NCBI RefSeq assembly: GCF_000722545.1
Contig: NZ_JNVM01000008.1
Span: forward strand, 124,001 to 188,000
Reading direction: 5' to 3'
DNA from: Paenibacillus tyrphae
GTDB lineage: Bacteria; Bacillota; Bacilli; Paenibacillales; NBRC-103111
Length of the DNA: 64,000 nucleotides
Part shown: one piece after another, positions 35,697-45,687 of the stretch
Layout of the letters: every line of letters starts with the position of its first letter
Numbering within the stretch: the stretch's first letter is position 1
The notes under the pieces: model-generated
The model's input: only the letters and a program-made list of their open reading frames with translations
The model's database searches: none
Told to the model about the DNA's origin: nothing
Program-made: the position numbers and the translations under genes

Positions 35697-35725
35697 ATTA
35701 TACCATACACCATGACAAATGAGAA
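35697..35725 (-). promoter_or_regulatory. Promoter of the toxin gene
   Basis: The minus strand reads TTCTCA, a 17-nt spacer and a perfect extended -10, TG-G-TATAAT. Expected start is near 35690. Confidence 0.75.
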
Positions 35726-35755
35726 CATATTTTCGTATTTTAGTTTACAAAAACG

Positions 35756-36169
35756 CTAAGCATTGGCAACCTTGCCCAGCAAGTATACAAGCAATTGCTG
35801 ATTGTGCGAGGAAATTCGGCTCAAATATTGCTGCAAAAACCGTTCGCGGATTTGCACGCCGCGTTCGCATTCGAAGCGCCCCTTCTCCGTTACCAATACC
35901 CACACGATACGGCGGTCCTTCTCGTCACGCTCTCTTTCGATTAACCCGCTCTTTTCCATCCGGTCAAGCAGCGTCGTAATCGCCGCGGGCGTCGTCGCCA
36001 AATACTCGATGAAATCCGAAGGCTTCATCCGGTCCCGCTCGGAAGCCAGCAGCCTTTCGAGCACCGTAAGCTGCCCTTCCGTCAACGTCGGAGCAAGCTC
36101 CGTTTCCATATGCGTGCGCAAATCTTTGGACAATTTCCACCACAGCTTGGCAAATTCATGAGTTATCAT
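35756..36169 (-). CDS. MarR-family transcriptional regulator
   Basis: 137 residues from the ATG at 36169, chosen for GGGAG eight bases upstream; ATG and GTG codons two and three codons earlier are alternatives. The winged helix-turn-helix includes FIEYLATTPAAITTLLDRMEK, and the wing is ERERDEKDRRIVWVLVTEKG. Such dimers repress genes for stress, efflux or degradation and often their own gene. Neighbours do not reveal a target; a palindrome lies just upstream. Confidence 0.9.
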   Translation of the reverse strand: MITHEFAKLWWKLSKDLRTHMETELAPTLTEGQLTVLERLLASERDRMKPSDFIEYLATTPAAITTLLDRMEKSGLIERERDEKDRRIVWVLVTEKGRFECERGVQIRERFLQQYLSRISSHNQQLLVYLLGKVANA

Positions 36170-36222
36170 AATCATCACTCCCGAAAAACCAATCTTTTCC
36201 CTTATTATAGCATTGACTTCCG

Positions 36223-36234
36223 CCTTTTTAAAGG
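36223..36234. promoter_or_regulatory. Possible MarR operator
   Basis: CCTTTTTAAAGG is a 12-bp near-perfect palindrome. On the minus strand TATAAT (36205-36210) follows it, so the palindrome sits at the -35 region of the marR gene's likely promoter. Confidence 0.45.
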
Positions 36235-36367
36235 TTAACCCCATGAATATTTTAGGACATAAAACGATAAAATCGGGTACCTTTTGACGGAGTTCAACAT
36301 ATACTGCACATGGGACATTCGCCTATACGCGGAGCTTGTCAATCCATGGAAGACAAGGAGTGGAAGA

Positions 36368-36535
36368 ATGGACGACTGGAAGCGCAAAATCGGAGAAACC
36401 GCATTGACGAAAGGAATAATAAACGACCCAGACTGGCTCGAAAAGCTGGACGATTCGATGCCGGTATGGGCCGTTCTGCAATTGATGCTGGAGCTGCTCG
36501 AAAAGCTTGAGCCGCAGTACACCAGCTATGATTAA
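36368..36535 (+). CDS. Small protein of unknown function
   Basis: 55 residues. AAGGAGTGGAAGA directly before the ATG at 36368 is a very good ribosome-binding site. It begins [18 protein letters not shown] and ends in the amphipathic, Leu-rich helix [16 protein letters not shown]. Soluble, no recognised family. Its stop codon overlaps the parC stop on the other strand by two bases. Real translation is likely from the start signal and codon use; function unknown. Confidence 0.65.
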   Translation: MDDWKRKIGETALTKGIINDPDWLEKLDDSMPVWAVLQLMLELLEKLEPQYTSYD

Positions 36536-38967
36536 GTGATTTTCAAAATATCCGTTACCGTTTCGTTCTTATTGGCCGGTACGACGTATTTCCCTGTGGA
36601 TTTGCGGTCATCGATCGGCGTCTGCTCGGTCGAGAACGTCACTCTTCCGCCTGTACTGAGGATGGCGGTCAGGTCGAACGGCTCTTTAACAACAAAAGCG
36701 CCTTTCAGCTCCGATCCGTTCGGCTTTACCCGCTTGCCCTCCTTGAATTCGAACGTAATAATCCCTTTGCCCCCGCGTCCCTGTACGGGATAATCCGCAA
36801 CGAGCGAGCGCTTCGCATACCCAAGCTCCGTCATGACGACGACTTCTCCTTCGTCCCCGTCAATCCAATCGGCGGCGACGATCTCATCGTCATCCTTAAG
36901 CTGAATGCCGCGAACCCCGGCAGCGGCACGCCCCATCGGATTTACTTCGTCCTCCTTAAAGCGAATGGCCATCCCCTGCTTCGTCACCAGCAGCAGCTCT
37001 TTTGAGCCTGTGCTGAGCAATACGTCGAGCACTGCGTCCTGATCGCCCACTTTGCAAGCAACGATCCCGGTCGAACGATTCGTAAAATATTCCTTCAGTT
37101 CGGTCCGTTTGACCTGCCCTTTGCGCGTAACGAACACGAGCGACTTGCCCGGCTCCTCGAAATCCTTGACCGGCAGCACGTGAATAATGCGGTCGTCCTT
37201 CGAAATCGGGATGACGTTGACGATGGCAGTGCCGTTCTCCTTCCATTTGTACTCCGGAATTTGATGTACAGGCAGCAGGAAATATTGCCCTTTCTGCGTG
37301 AAAATAAGCAGGCTCTCCAGCGTATTGACATCAAGCAGATAGCGAAGATAGTCGCCTTCCTTCAGTCCCGTCTTGTCAATCTCGCCGCCGGAGCGGATAA
37401 ACGACAGCTTGCCCGTACGCTTGATATAGCCTTCGCTGGAAAGCGTAACGAAGACGTCTTCAGCCGTCACCATGACTTCCAGGTTGACTTTAAGCTCTTC
37501 CACTTCGTCCTGGATGTCCGATCGGCGGTCGATGCCGTACTTATCTCGAATTTGCGACATTTCATCTTTAATGACAGCCAAAAGCTTCTTTTCGCTGCCA
37601 AGAATCCCTTTCAGGTACGCGATCGTTTTCTGAACGTCCTTCCATTCTTTTTCCAAAGAATGAATCTCCAGATTCGTCAAACGATACAGCTGCAAGGTCA
37701 AAATCGCATCGGCTTGCCGTTCGGTAAAACCGAACTTGGCGACGAGGTTGTTCTGGGCGTCCTGACGGTTTTTCGACGCTTTGATCGCGGCGATGACCTC
37801 GTCCAGGATGTTGAGCGCCTTGACCAGCCCTTCGAGCACATGAGCACGATCTTCCGCCTTCTCCAGCTCGAATCGCGAGCGGTGGGTGACCACTTCTTTC
37901 TGGTGGTCGATGTAGGCTTCCAGCATATCGCGAAGCCCGAGCTGCTTCGGCGTCTTGTTGACGATAGCGACCATGTTGAAATTATAGGCCACCTGCAGGT
38001 CGGTTTTCTTAAACAAATACGCCAAAATCCCCTGCGCATCCGCGTCCTTTTTCAGCTCGACGACAATACGAAGACCCTCGCGGCCGCTTTCGTCGCGAAC
38101 CTCCGCAATGCCTTCGAGTTTTTTCTCCAGACGGATATTTTCCATCGCCGTTACCAGGCGGGATTTCACGACTTGATAAGGTATTTGGGTAATGACGATC
38201 TGCTGGCGTCCGCCGCGCAGGTCCTCGATCGCCGTGCGCGCCCGCACGTAGATACGGCCCCGGCCGGTCCGGTACGCGTCGCGTATCCCTTCCGAGCCCA
38301 TAATAATGCCGCCGGTCGGAAAATCCGGGCCTTTGATGGTGCCCATCAAATCCTCCAGCGTGCTGTCCGGCTTATCGATCAATGCAATGCAGGCATTGAC
38401 CACCTCGCGCAGGCAGTGCGGCGGAATTTCCGTCGCAAATCCGGACGAGATGCCGCTAACGCCGTTAACGAGCAAATTCGGAAACCGCGAAGGCAGCACG
38501 ACCGGCTCTTTCGTCGTATTGTCGAAGTTGTCCTTGAACTGAACCGTCCGCTTCTCGATGTCCCGCAGCAGCTCCATCGCGATTTCGGACAACCGCGCTT
38601 CGGTATACCGCATCGCAGCCGGCGGATCGTCGTCCATCGAGCCCCAGTTGCCGTGGCCGTCAACCAGGACGTGGCTCATTTTCCAAGGCTGTGCCATCCG
38701 CACCATGCCTTCGTAAATCGAGGCGTCGCCGTGCGGATGGTAATTACCCATTACGTCCCCGACCGTCTTCGCCGATTTGCGGTACGGCTTATCCGGTGTG
38801 TTCCCGGAATCGTACATGGCGTATAGAATACGCCGCTGCACCGGCTTTAAGCCGTCCCGCACGTCCGGAATCGCGCGGTCTTGAATGATATATTTGGAAT
38901 ACCGGCCGAACCGGTCGCCTACAACCTCTTCCAGAAAGGCCGGCAAAAAATTTTCCAGGATACTCAC
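36532..38967 (-). CDS. parC: DNA topoisomerase IV subunit A
   Basis: 811 residues from a GTG with GGGGGG upstream. The N-terminal breakage-reunion domain has the catalytic Tyr in [11 protein letters not shown]. The C-terminal beta-pinwheel carries only a degenerate GyrA box (QGRGGKG), supporting ParC rather than GyrA. Partner parE lies directly upstream. In the quinolone region the sequence is [11 protein letters not shown]: the usual Ser is Ala82, while Glu86 is kept. The heterotetramer unlinks daughter chromosomes. Confidence 0.95.
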   Translation of the reverse strand: MSILENFLPAFLEEVVGDRFGRYSKYIIQDRAIPDVRDGLKPVQRRILYAMYDSGNTPDKPYRKSAKTVGDVMGNYHPHGDASIYEGMVRMAQPWKMSHVLVDGHGNWGSMDDDPPAAMRYTEARLSEIAMELLRDIEKRTVQFKDNFDNTTKEPVVLPSRFPNLLVNGVSGISSGFATEIPPHCLREVVNACIALIDKPDSTLEDLMGTIKGPDFPTGGIIMGSEGIRDAYRTGRGRIYVRARTAIEDLRGGRQQIVITQIPYQVVKSRLVTAMENIRLEKKLEGIAEVRDESGREGLRIVVELKKDADAQGILAYLFKKTDLQVAYNFNMVAIVNKTPKQLGLRDMLEAYIDHQKEVVTHRSRFELEKAEDRAHVLEGLVKALNILDEVIAAIKASKNRQDAQNNLVAKFGFTERQADAILTLQLYRLTNLEIHSLEKEWKDVQKTIAYLKGILGSEKKLLAVIKDEMSQIRDKYGIDRRSDIQDEVEELKVNLEVMVTAEDVFVTLSSEGYIKRTGKLSFIRSGGEIDKTGLKEGDYLRYLLDVNTLESLLIFTQKGQYFLLPVHQIPEYKWKENGTAIVNVIPISKDDRIIHVLPVKDFEEPGKSLVFVTRKGQVKRTELKEYFTNRSTGIVACKVGDQDAVLDVLLSTGSKELLLVTKQGMAIRFKEDEVNPMGRAAAGVRGIQLKDDDEIVAADWIDGDEGEVVVMTELGYAKRSLVADYPVQGRGGKGIITFEFKEGKRVKPNGSELKGAFVVKEPFDLTAILSTGGRVTFSTEQTPIDDRKSTGKYVVPANKNETVTDILKIT

Positions 38968-38981
38968 AAAAGGCCCCCCGT

Positions 38982-40955
38982 TTATTCTTCAAATTCCGTG
39001 AAGTCCACGTTCTCGATGATCCAGCGCTTCCGCGGATCGACTTTATCCCCCATCAGCGTAGATACGCGCCGCTCGGCTTTGGCCGCATCCTCGATCTGCA
39101 CCTGCAGCAGCGTGCGCGTCGCCGGGTCCATCGTCGTTTCCCAGAGCTGGTCGGGGTTCATCTCACCGAGTCCTTTGTAACGCTGCAGCTCGATATTTTT
39201 GCCGAGCTCTTTGGTCAGCGCCTGCAGCTGCTCGTCGGTCCAAGCGTAACGGACCGTGCTGTTTTTGCCGGCTTTTTTCGTCACCTTGAACAGCGGCGGC
39301 TGGGCGATATACACCTTGCCCACGTCGATGAGCGGCTTCATGTACCGGTAGAAGAACGTCAGAAGCAGCACCTGAATATGCGCGCCGTCGGTATCGGCGT
39401 CGGTCATAATGATAATTTTCGCATAATTGCTTTCCGACTCGTCGAATTCCGGACCCACCCCTGCACCGATCGCGGCAATGATCGCCTTGTATTCGTCGTT
39501 TTTCATAATATCGAGCAGCTTGGCCTTCTCCGGGTTCATCGGCTTGCCCTTGAGCGGCAAAATCGCCTGATGCTTCGAATCGCGCCCCTGCTTCGCCGAC
39601 CCGCCAGCGGAATCGCCTTCGACGATGAACAGCTCGTTGCGGGTATAGTCCTTCGATTGCGCCGGCGTCAGCTTGCCGCCGAGGTTCGAGCTTTCGCTCT
39701 TGCCCTTCTTGCCGCTGCGCACCTCTTCTCGCGCCTTTCTCGCCGCTTCGCGCGCTTTGGCCGACTGGATCGCCTTCTTCATGATCATCTGCGCGACCTG
39801 CGGGTTTTCTTCGAGGAATACCGCCATTTTATCGGAGACGACCGAATCGACCGCGCTCCGCGCCGAAGCGCTGCCGAGCTGGTCCTTCGTCTGGCCGACG
39901 AATTCGACCTCACCCATCTTGATGTTGATGACCGCCATCATGCCTTCGCGCAGGTCTTGCCCGTCCAGGTTTTTCTCCTTTTCCTTGAGCATCCCGTTCT
40001 TACGCGCGTAGTCATTCATGACGCGGGTATAGGCGGTTTTGAAGCCCGTTTCGTGCGTTCCCCCGCCACGCGTCGGAATCGAGTTGACGAACGACACGAG
40101 CGTCTCCGTGTAACCGTCGTTATACTGCATCGCCACTTCGACTTCGATTTCGTCTTTCTCCGCTACAAAGTGAATGACATCATGCAGCACCGTTTTTTCC
40201 TCGTTCAAGAATTGCACGAACTGGCTGGCGCCGCCTTCGTATTGGAACTCCTCTTGCTTATCCGCGCGCTGATCGGTCAGCGTGACCTTCAATCCTGAGT
40301 TCAAAAAGGCGATTTCCTGCAACCGCTCGTAGAGCGTATCGAAATTGATCGTCGTTCCGCCCTGAAAGACGCGCTTGTCGGGCTTGAACGTCACCTTCGT
40401 TCCGCTTTTGCGCGTCGAACCGATCACTTCCAGGCCGGTGACCGGTTCTCCGACGTGCTCCTTGCCTTGTCCGTCCACCCAATATTCAAACCGCTGGCGG
40501 TGTGTTTTGCCTTCGCGGTAAATTTCTACTTCAAGCCATTCGGACAGCGCATTCGTCACGGAAGCGCCTACGCCGTGCAAGCCGCCGGATTTTTTATATC
40601 CTCCGCCGCCGAACTTGCCGCCGGCATGAAGCATCGTAAACACCACCTGCGGTGTGGGAATCCCCGTTTTGTGCATGCCGGTCGGAATACCGCGGCCGTT
40701 GTCGTACACCGTTACGGACTGATCCTTATGGATCGTCACGTCAATTTGCGTACAATGCTTGGCCAAATGCTCATCCACGGCATTATCGACGATTTCCCAG
40801 ATCAGATGGTGAAGCCCGGACGTGCTGGTACTGCCGATATACATCCCCGGCCGCTTGCGTACCGCTACCAGTCCTTCGAGCACCTGGATATCGTCTGCAC
40901 CGTAGTCCGCCGGCGCTGCTGTCGTTTTTCCTAACAAATCGAGTTGATCCGCCAT
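38982..40955 (-). CDS. parE: DNA topoisomerase IV subunit B
   Basis: 657 residues, preceded by GGGAGG. The GHKL ATP-binding site ([41 protein letters not shown]) is followed by a TOPRIM domain ([25 protein letters not shown]). The C-terminal [16 protein letters not shown] is the subunit-B signature. 14 bp before parC; co-transcribed. Confidence 0.97.
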   Translation of the reverse strand: MADQLDLLGKTTAAPADYGADDIQVLEGLVAVRKRPGMYIGSTSTSGLHHLIWEIVDNAVDEHLAKHCTQIDVTIHKDQSVTVYDNGRGIPTGMHKTGIPTPQVVFTMLHAGGKFGGGGYKKSGGLHGVGASVTNALSEWLEVEIYREGKTHRQRFEYWVDGQGKEHVGEPVTGLEVIGSTRKSGTKVTFKPDKRVFQGGTTINFDTLYERLQEIAFLNSGLKVTLTDQRADKQEEFQYEGGASQFVQFLNEEKTVLHDVIHFVAEKDEIEVEVAMQYNDGYTETLVSFVNSIPTRGGGTHETGFKTAYTRVMNDYARKNGMLKEKEKNLDGQDLREGMMAVINIKMGEVEFVGQTKDQLGSASARSAVDSVVSDKMAVFLEENPQVAQMIMKKAIQSAKAREAARKAREEVRSGKKGKSESSNLGGKLTPAQSKDYTRNELFIVEGDSAGGSAKQGRDSKHQAILPLKGKPMNPEKAKLLDIMKNDEYKAIIAAIGAGVGPEFDESESNYAKIIIMTDADTDGAHIQVLLLTFFYRYMKPLIDVGKVYIAQPPLFKVTKKAGKNSTVRYAWTDEQLQALTKELGKNIELQRYKGLGEMNPDQLWETTMDPATRTLLQVQIEDAAKAERRVSTLMGDKVDPRKRWIIENVDFTEFEE

Positions 40956-41009
40956 CGCAGCCTCCCTAAAAACACCTATGTCTCCGCAACATTATAACAT
41001 TTGATCGGA

Positions 41010-42011
41010 TTAGTTCAATACATCTTTTTTCGTAAAAACCGCAAACGAGACGATAACCGATGCGATTCCCCATACGGTCAACACCGCCAAGGAGAACGGC
41101 AAATCCATGCCTTTGATGGGCGGAAGCGTCCCGCTGAGATACGTCGTCAAGTTCAAGTTGACCATGAACAAATATTTGGCCGTCTCCCAAGAAGAGACCA
41201 TATTCGTCAAGATCGTGCCCGAGATGAGCAGCGCCAGCATGATGCCCATTCCCGCCGCCGTGCTGCGCACAAGCACCGAGATCATCAGCGTCATCACCGC
41301 GACGACGAGCGCCGCATACCAGACCAGCCCGAATTCCATGATCAGGTACAGCCATTGGTCGATTGGACGGACGAACGAAAAGTCGACCTCCGTCCCCTTC
41401 ACCTGAAACCCGAAGAACACCGGCATGTCCCAGCCTCCGTAGCCGAACACGACGCCGGAAATAAGATAGCATAAAATGGCTGTCGCAATAACGATAAACG
41501 AGGTGAACAAGATCAGACTCAGCAGCTTGCTTAAGAGAATTTTCCAGCGCTGGACCGGACGTGTCAGCAGCAGTTTGATCGTCCCCGTCGTATGCTCCCC
41601 GGATACCATATCGGCAGCAACGACCATAACCATGAGAGGAATGAACAGATTTACGGCATTTTTCACAAACTCTCTAGTAAAGGTTACCCCGTTCGGCTCG
41701 GCCGGATTCACATCTTTATCCAGATAGTACTGGGCCAGCTTCACTTCGACGCGGCGCCACTGCTTCCATTCCTCGGGCACGCGCCCGCTGCTGAGACTGC
41801 GGGTATAGTCCACAATCTTCTGCCGCTGCTCGACCCGCCAGTCAGTCGTTCCGAACTGCTTCCGGTTGCTCTCTGCCACCTTCATTTGCGCATACGTAAA
41901 CATCGGGATGATCGCGGCCAAAATAAGCAGCACGACGAGCAGCCGCTTTTTTTTGATCATTTTGATGCATTCGTTCTTGACCAGCGGATACAAACTAACC
42001 AATGCGCTCAC
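41010..42011 (-). CDS. ABC-2 type transporter permease
   Basis: 333 residues. One N-terminal membrane helix (LLVVLLILAAIIPMFTYAQM), a large extracytoplasmic loop (about 40-120), then five more helices. SGEHTTGTIKLLLTRPVQRW is the conserved ABC-2 cytoplasmic segment. It overlaps the ATPase gene by 17 nt, so the two form an exporter. Substrate unknown; this layout is common in bacteriocin or antimicrobial-peptide immunity and in membrane maintenance. Confidence 0.92.
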   Translation of the reverse strand: MSALVSLYPLVKNECIKMIKKKRLLVVLLILAAIIPMFTYAQMKVAESNRKQFGTTDWRVEQRQKIVDYTRSLSSGRVPEEWKQWRRVEVKLAQYYLDKDVNPAEPNGVTFTREFVKNAVNLFIPLMVMVVAADMVSGEHTTGTIKLLLTRPVQRWKILLSKLLSLILFTSFIVIATAILCYLISGVVFGYGGWDMPVFFGFQVKGTEVDFSFVRPIDQWLYLIMEFGLVWYAALVVAVMTLMISVLVRSTAAGMGIMLALLISGTILTNMVSSWETAKYLFMVNLNLTTYLSGTLPPIKGMDLPFSLAVLTVWGIASVIVSFAVFTKKDVLN

Positions 42012-42972
42012 CCTCCGTCAGCTTCAGGAATAAATCTTCCAGAGTCGGAAGCTTGATTTCGATGCCGTGGAGCGCAACGCCCGCTTCCATGAGCCGCCTT
42101 GACAGCTCCGGAATCGCCTCCGGATTTTGCAGGGCAACCAGTCGCGGTACACCTGCTTCCGTGCTGGACTCATCCGTGAACGTGACCGACTGCACCTCGG
42201 GGTGCGATTGCAAAACTTTTAGCGCAGTCTCCACCGGAAGCACGCTCCAGACAACCGTGCTGACGGATTCGTCCACAAGCGATGATACCTCGCCGACCGT
42301 AATGACCTCGCCGTGGCTTATGATCGCGACCCGGTCACACATTTGCTGAATTTCGCTGAGCAGATGGCTGGAAATGAACAAGCTGAGCCCGGTCTCGGCC
42401 AGCTGGCGGATAAATTCACGCAGCTCCTTGATCCCTTGCGGATCGAGGCCGTTGGTCGGCTCGTCCAAAATGAGCAGCTTCGGATCGTTCAACAGCGCTT
42501 GGGCGATACCAAGACGCTGCCGCATCCCCAGCGAGTACGTTTTGACTTTATCGTGGATGCGCGCGTCCATGCCGACGATGTCCACCACTTCGCGGATGCG
42601 CTTCTCACCCACACCCGGCAGCATCCGGGCGAAATGCTCCAGGTTTTCCCAGCCGCTGAGGTACGAATACAACTCCGGATTTTCCACGATACAGCCGACA
42701 TACTGCAGCGCTTCGTTATGCTCCTTGTGCACGTCGTAGCCGCAGATGCGGATCGAGCCTTCCGTCGGCTTGATCAAGTCCACCAGCATGCGGATCGTCG
42801 TCGTTTTTCCCGAGCCGTTCGGTCCGAGAAAGCCGAAAATCTCTCCAGCGCGCACTTCGAACGAAATGCCTTTGATGATCAGCCGTTTGCTGATCGTCTT
42901 TTTTACGTTATCGACCGCCAGAACAATGTCCGCGTCTCTTCCTTTCCGATGCTGTTCCCCGGCCTGAGCCAT
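41995..42972 (-). CDS. ABC transporter ATP-binding protein
   Basis: 325 residues. Walker A GPNGSGKTTT, Q-loop CIVENPELY, signature YSLGMRQRLG, Walker B LLILDEPTNGLD and the H-loop SSHLL are complete. The C-terminal extension of about 90 residues is typical of DrrA/BcrA-like exporters. Partner permease gene overlaps it. Confidence 0.95.
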   Translation of the reverse strand: MAQAGEQHRKGRDADIVLAVDNVKKTISKRLIIKGISFEVRAGEIFGFLGPNGSGKTTTIRMLVDLIKPTEGSIRICGYDVHKEHNEALQYVGCIVENPELYSYLSGWENLEHFARMLPGVGEKRIREVVDIVGMDARIHDKVKTYSLGMRQRLGIAQALLNDPKLLILDEPTNGLDPQGIKELREFIRQLAETGLSLFISSHLLSEIQQMCDRVAIISHGEVITVGEVSSLVDESVSTVVWSVLPVETALKVLQSHPEVQSVTFTDESSTEAGVPRLVALQNPEAIPELSRRLMEAGVALHGIEIKLPTLEDLFLKLTEGERIG

Positions 42973-42990
42973 GCGCTTCCGGCCTCCCTG

Positions 42991-43926
42991 CTATTTCAAG
43001 ATTTCGACGATCCGATCCGCGATCCGGTCGTAGCCGTCTTGGTTCGGATGAAAGTGGTCCGTGTATAAATACTTGCTCAAATTCAGCTCGAACAAATCAT
43101 ACGTCGGCACCAGCGTAATGTTCGGGTACCGGTTCGCCAAATCGAACGCAGCCGCGTTCCACTGCTGGATAACCGGAGCTCCTTCGCGCTGAGGGTCAAG
43201 ATCGAGGAACGGATGGTACAGGCCGACGTAAAAAATTCGCGCATGCGGGCTTGCCTTGCTGACCCGGTCGAAAATTTGCTCCAGACTCTTCAATGCGCCC
43301 GGAATGCGCCCGGCCGCCGCTTTCGGGTTAAAGCCCGCCCCGGCCTCCTGATCCGGCGAGCCCGGGGTACTTTTCGGCGCTTCGGCGCCTTGGATGCTTT
43401 GGGACGTCTGCGCCTTCGAAGAGTCTGCCCCGGTTGAGCCGTTACTGCCGTCGCCCAAACTAAAGATGGCCGCGCCGCCCTGGAACAAATCGTTGCCCCC
43501 GATCGTCAGCAGCACCAGATCGGCCTCGGCAAGCGACTTGGCGATGTCGGCTTTCTTGTCCCAATCCTTAAGCACATCGGCCGTCCGATAACCCGGGATC
43601 GCAAAATTGTTGTAAACGAACACCGGTTTGCCCAGCTGCTTCTCCAGCTTGTCCCTTACGTCGCCGACATATCCTTTGCCCGACAAATCGCCAGTGCCCG
43701 CGCTTAGCGAATCTCCTAGGGCCACGATGCGGATCTGGTCCTTCGCTTCCCAGTTGTCCGTCTTCGGTTTTGCAGCGGGCTGCTGCGGGGCCTCTGTTGC
43801 GTCGCACGCAACAGGCTTCGGAAAAATAATCTGATTGATGCCGTAGGCGAATCCGACAGCGCACAGCACCGTCGATAACAGCGCGGCAAAGCCGACGGTC
43901 CGCCACAACCATCGCGTGGATCTCAT
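42991..43926 (-). CDS. SGNH/GDSL hydrolase (lipase/esterase), exported
   Basis: 311 residues. An N-terminal membrane or signal segment (about 8-30) is followed by block I VALGDSLSAGTGD (nucleophile S73), block III GGND and block V with D290-x-x-H293 (TDHFHPNQDG). A Ser/Gly/Pro-rich insert (about 155-200) interrupts the fold. Extracytoplasmic esterase; possible substrates are lipids or acylated wall polymers. Transcribed before the ABC pair with a 18-bp gap. Confidence 0.9.
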   Translation of the reverse strand: MRSTRWLWRTVGFAALLSTVLCAVGFAYGINQIIFPKPVACDATEAPQQPAAKPKTDNWEAKDQIRIVALGDSLSAGTGDLSGKGYVGDVRDKLEKQLGKPVFVYNNFAIPGYRTADVLKDWDKKADIAKSLAEADLVLLTIGGNDLFQGGAAIFSLGDGSNGSTGADSSKAQTSQSIQGAEAPKSTPGSPDQEAGAGFNPKAAAGRIPGALKSLEQIFDRVSKASPHARIFYVGLYHPFLDLDPQREGAPVIQQWNAAAFDLANRYPNITLVPTYDLFELNLSKYLYTDHFHPNQDGYDRIADRIVEILK

Positions 43927-44098
43927 GCATTCTCCCCCAGTTTCAGCAGCGTTACCTGCAAGGACTGATCACTTCAGTAACTATACATTTTAGAGTAGCG
44001 GTTTGCCGTGCGATTTGCAAACTTTGGGGAGGAGAGGGGATTGAAAGAGGGGTGATCAGAGGCAAGCGACATGCGAAGAAAAGCGTCAAATTGCGAGT

Positions 44099-45529
44099 TC
44101 AGACGCTCAAATATTTAAGCGGGTTTTGCTGTTGGCCGTTCTTGATGATCTCGAAATGCAGATGGACGCCTGTCGAGTTTCCTGTGCTGCCCATCACGCC
44201 GACTTTATCGCCTTTCTTGACGCCGTCCCCTTCGCGGACTACGACTTTGCTAAGATGCCCGTACAGCGTCTCGTACCCGTTCTGGTGATCGATGACGATG
44301 CAGTTTCCGTAGCCCGACTTCCAACCGGCGAACGTCACCTTGCCGTGATCGGCGGCCATAATCGCCTTTTGCTCCGAGACGAAATCCGTACCGTTGTGAT
44401 TTTTCCCCCACCGCAGCCCGAATTCGCTCGTTACTTTGGGCTGCAGCACCGGCAGGACGAACTTGCCCGTACCCACGCCGGGAATCACTTTCGTCCCTTG
44501 CTTCACCACCGTCCGTACCGGCAATTCGAGTACCGTTTCCTCGACCACCGACTCGCTTGCAGGCTCGCCGTTTATGCGGACGGCTTCGTAGGTCAGCTGC
44601 TTCCAGCCGGGCTTACCGTTGGCTACAATCTGAATGACACCCGCCTGCAGCTCGTTGTCTTTTTCGTAGACGATGCCGCTCGCTATCCGGACCTGCTCGG
44701 TACGCGTCTCGACCGTTTTGACCGACAAAAGCGGCTGATTGACCGAAAGCTGAAGCGTTTGTCCGACACGGATCAAATCCTTCTTAATCTCCGGATTGTT
44801 TGCCCGGATCACATCGGCAGCAACTTGAAACCGCTGCGCGATCAACGAGATACAGTCTCCTTTCTGAACCGTATACGTAAGAGGCTGGGCGGCGCCGCTT
44901 AACATCCGGTTCAGCACCGCTTCGGCCGGCTCGACTTTGCTCGGGGCGACGGCCGTTTCGAGCAGCTGCACGTCCTGAGTAAATTCGGCGGTCATTTTCA
45001 CCTTCGACCGGTTACCGGTGTCTTCCTCCGACAATATTGTAGCCTCCTTCTCCTTGGACACATTCAAAAAAGGCGCCTTTACCTGATCCAGGAGAGCTGC
45101 GGCAGTAAAGACGTCCTTCACAATGCCGACTGTCGTGCCGTCAATCCGAATCTCCGTGGCCAAAAAAGCAAAAACAAGTTTATCTTTCAGCGCGGCGATT
45201 ACCGCATCATTGTCGTATGCGCCTTGGAACGTTTTGTTTCCTTCGAACCGAACGAACCGAAGCTGCTCCAGATTGGACGTGACGCGCGCATTATCGTACT
45301 GCCGCTCTACTTCTTCGTACCGGGCCGTCTTCCATTGCTTGACAATTTCCGGGTCGCTGACCGTTCCTACATGCTGATCGTCCAAAAACACGTCAAACCG
45401 ATAGACCGGCTGCGCCTTCGCGAACCAGCGGCCTGAGATCAAGACGGCGACGATGACCGCAAAGGCCGTTCCCCATTGCACCACCTCCAGCAGCAAGCCG
45501 GGTGTGACGATGCGCTTTTTCAACGTCAT
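44099..45529 (-). CDS. Membrane-anchored M23 peptidase with LysM and G5 domains
   Basis: About 476 residues. AAGGGAGGG stands just before the ATG at 45529; a TTG two codons later (45523) has better spacing. One N-terminal membrane helix, a beta-rich region, a LysM wall-binding domain (YTVQKGDCISLIAQRFQV...), a G5 domain (TVETRTEQVRI...VVKQGT) and a C-terminal M23 domain with its zinc ligands (NHNGTDF, HLHFE) follow in order. It should cut peptidoglycan cross-bridges or act as an activator in wall growth or sporulation. Single gene. Confidence 0.92.
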   Translation of the reverse strand: MTLKKRIVTPGLLLEVVQWGTAFAVIVAVLISGRWFAKAQPVYRFDVFLDDQHVGTVSDPEIVKQWKTARYEEVERQYDNARVTSNLEQLRFVRFEGNKTFQGAYDNDAVIAALKDKLVFAFLATEIRIDGTTVGIVKDVFTAAALLDQVKAPFLNVSKEKEATILSEEDTGNRSKVKMTAEFTQDVQLLETAVAPSKVEPAEAVLNRMLSGAAQPLTYTVQKGDCISLIAQRFQVAADVIRANNPEIKKDLIRVGQTLQLSVNQPLLSVKTVETRTEQVRIASGIVYEKDNELQAGVIQIVANGKPGWKQLTYEAVRINGEPASESVVEETVLELPVRTVVKQGTKVIPGVGTGKFVLPVLQPKVTSEFGLRWGKNHNGTDFVSEQKAIMAADHGKVTFAGWKSGYGNCIVIDHQNGYETLYGHLSKVVVREGDGVKKGDKVGVMGSTGNSTGVHLHFEIIKNGQQQNPLKYLSV

Positions 45530-45614
45530 TCCCTCCCTTAACGGATCGTTTCGACGTTCGGACCAGCGAACAAGTTCACTTCCCCATGTATATGTCTGAG
45601 GTACGGCGAGTAGA

Positions 45615-45666
45615 CAAAAAAACAAAAAAACCCCGACGTTTCTGCTTGCGCAAAAACGACGAGGGC
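45615..45666 (-). terminator. Terminator of the sugar isomerase gene
   Basis: Minus strand: an imperfect CCCTCGTCGTTT / AAACGTCGGGG stem followed by TTTTTTTG. Confidence 0.7.
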
Positions 45667-45687
45667 AGGCATAACATGACGATCCGC

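Noticed and set aside
37180-38826. 548-codon open frame on the plus strand inside parC
   Set aside because: Exact antisense shadow of parC; Arg/His-rich composition, no ribosome-binding site, no known motifs.
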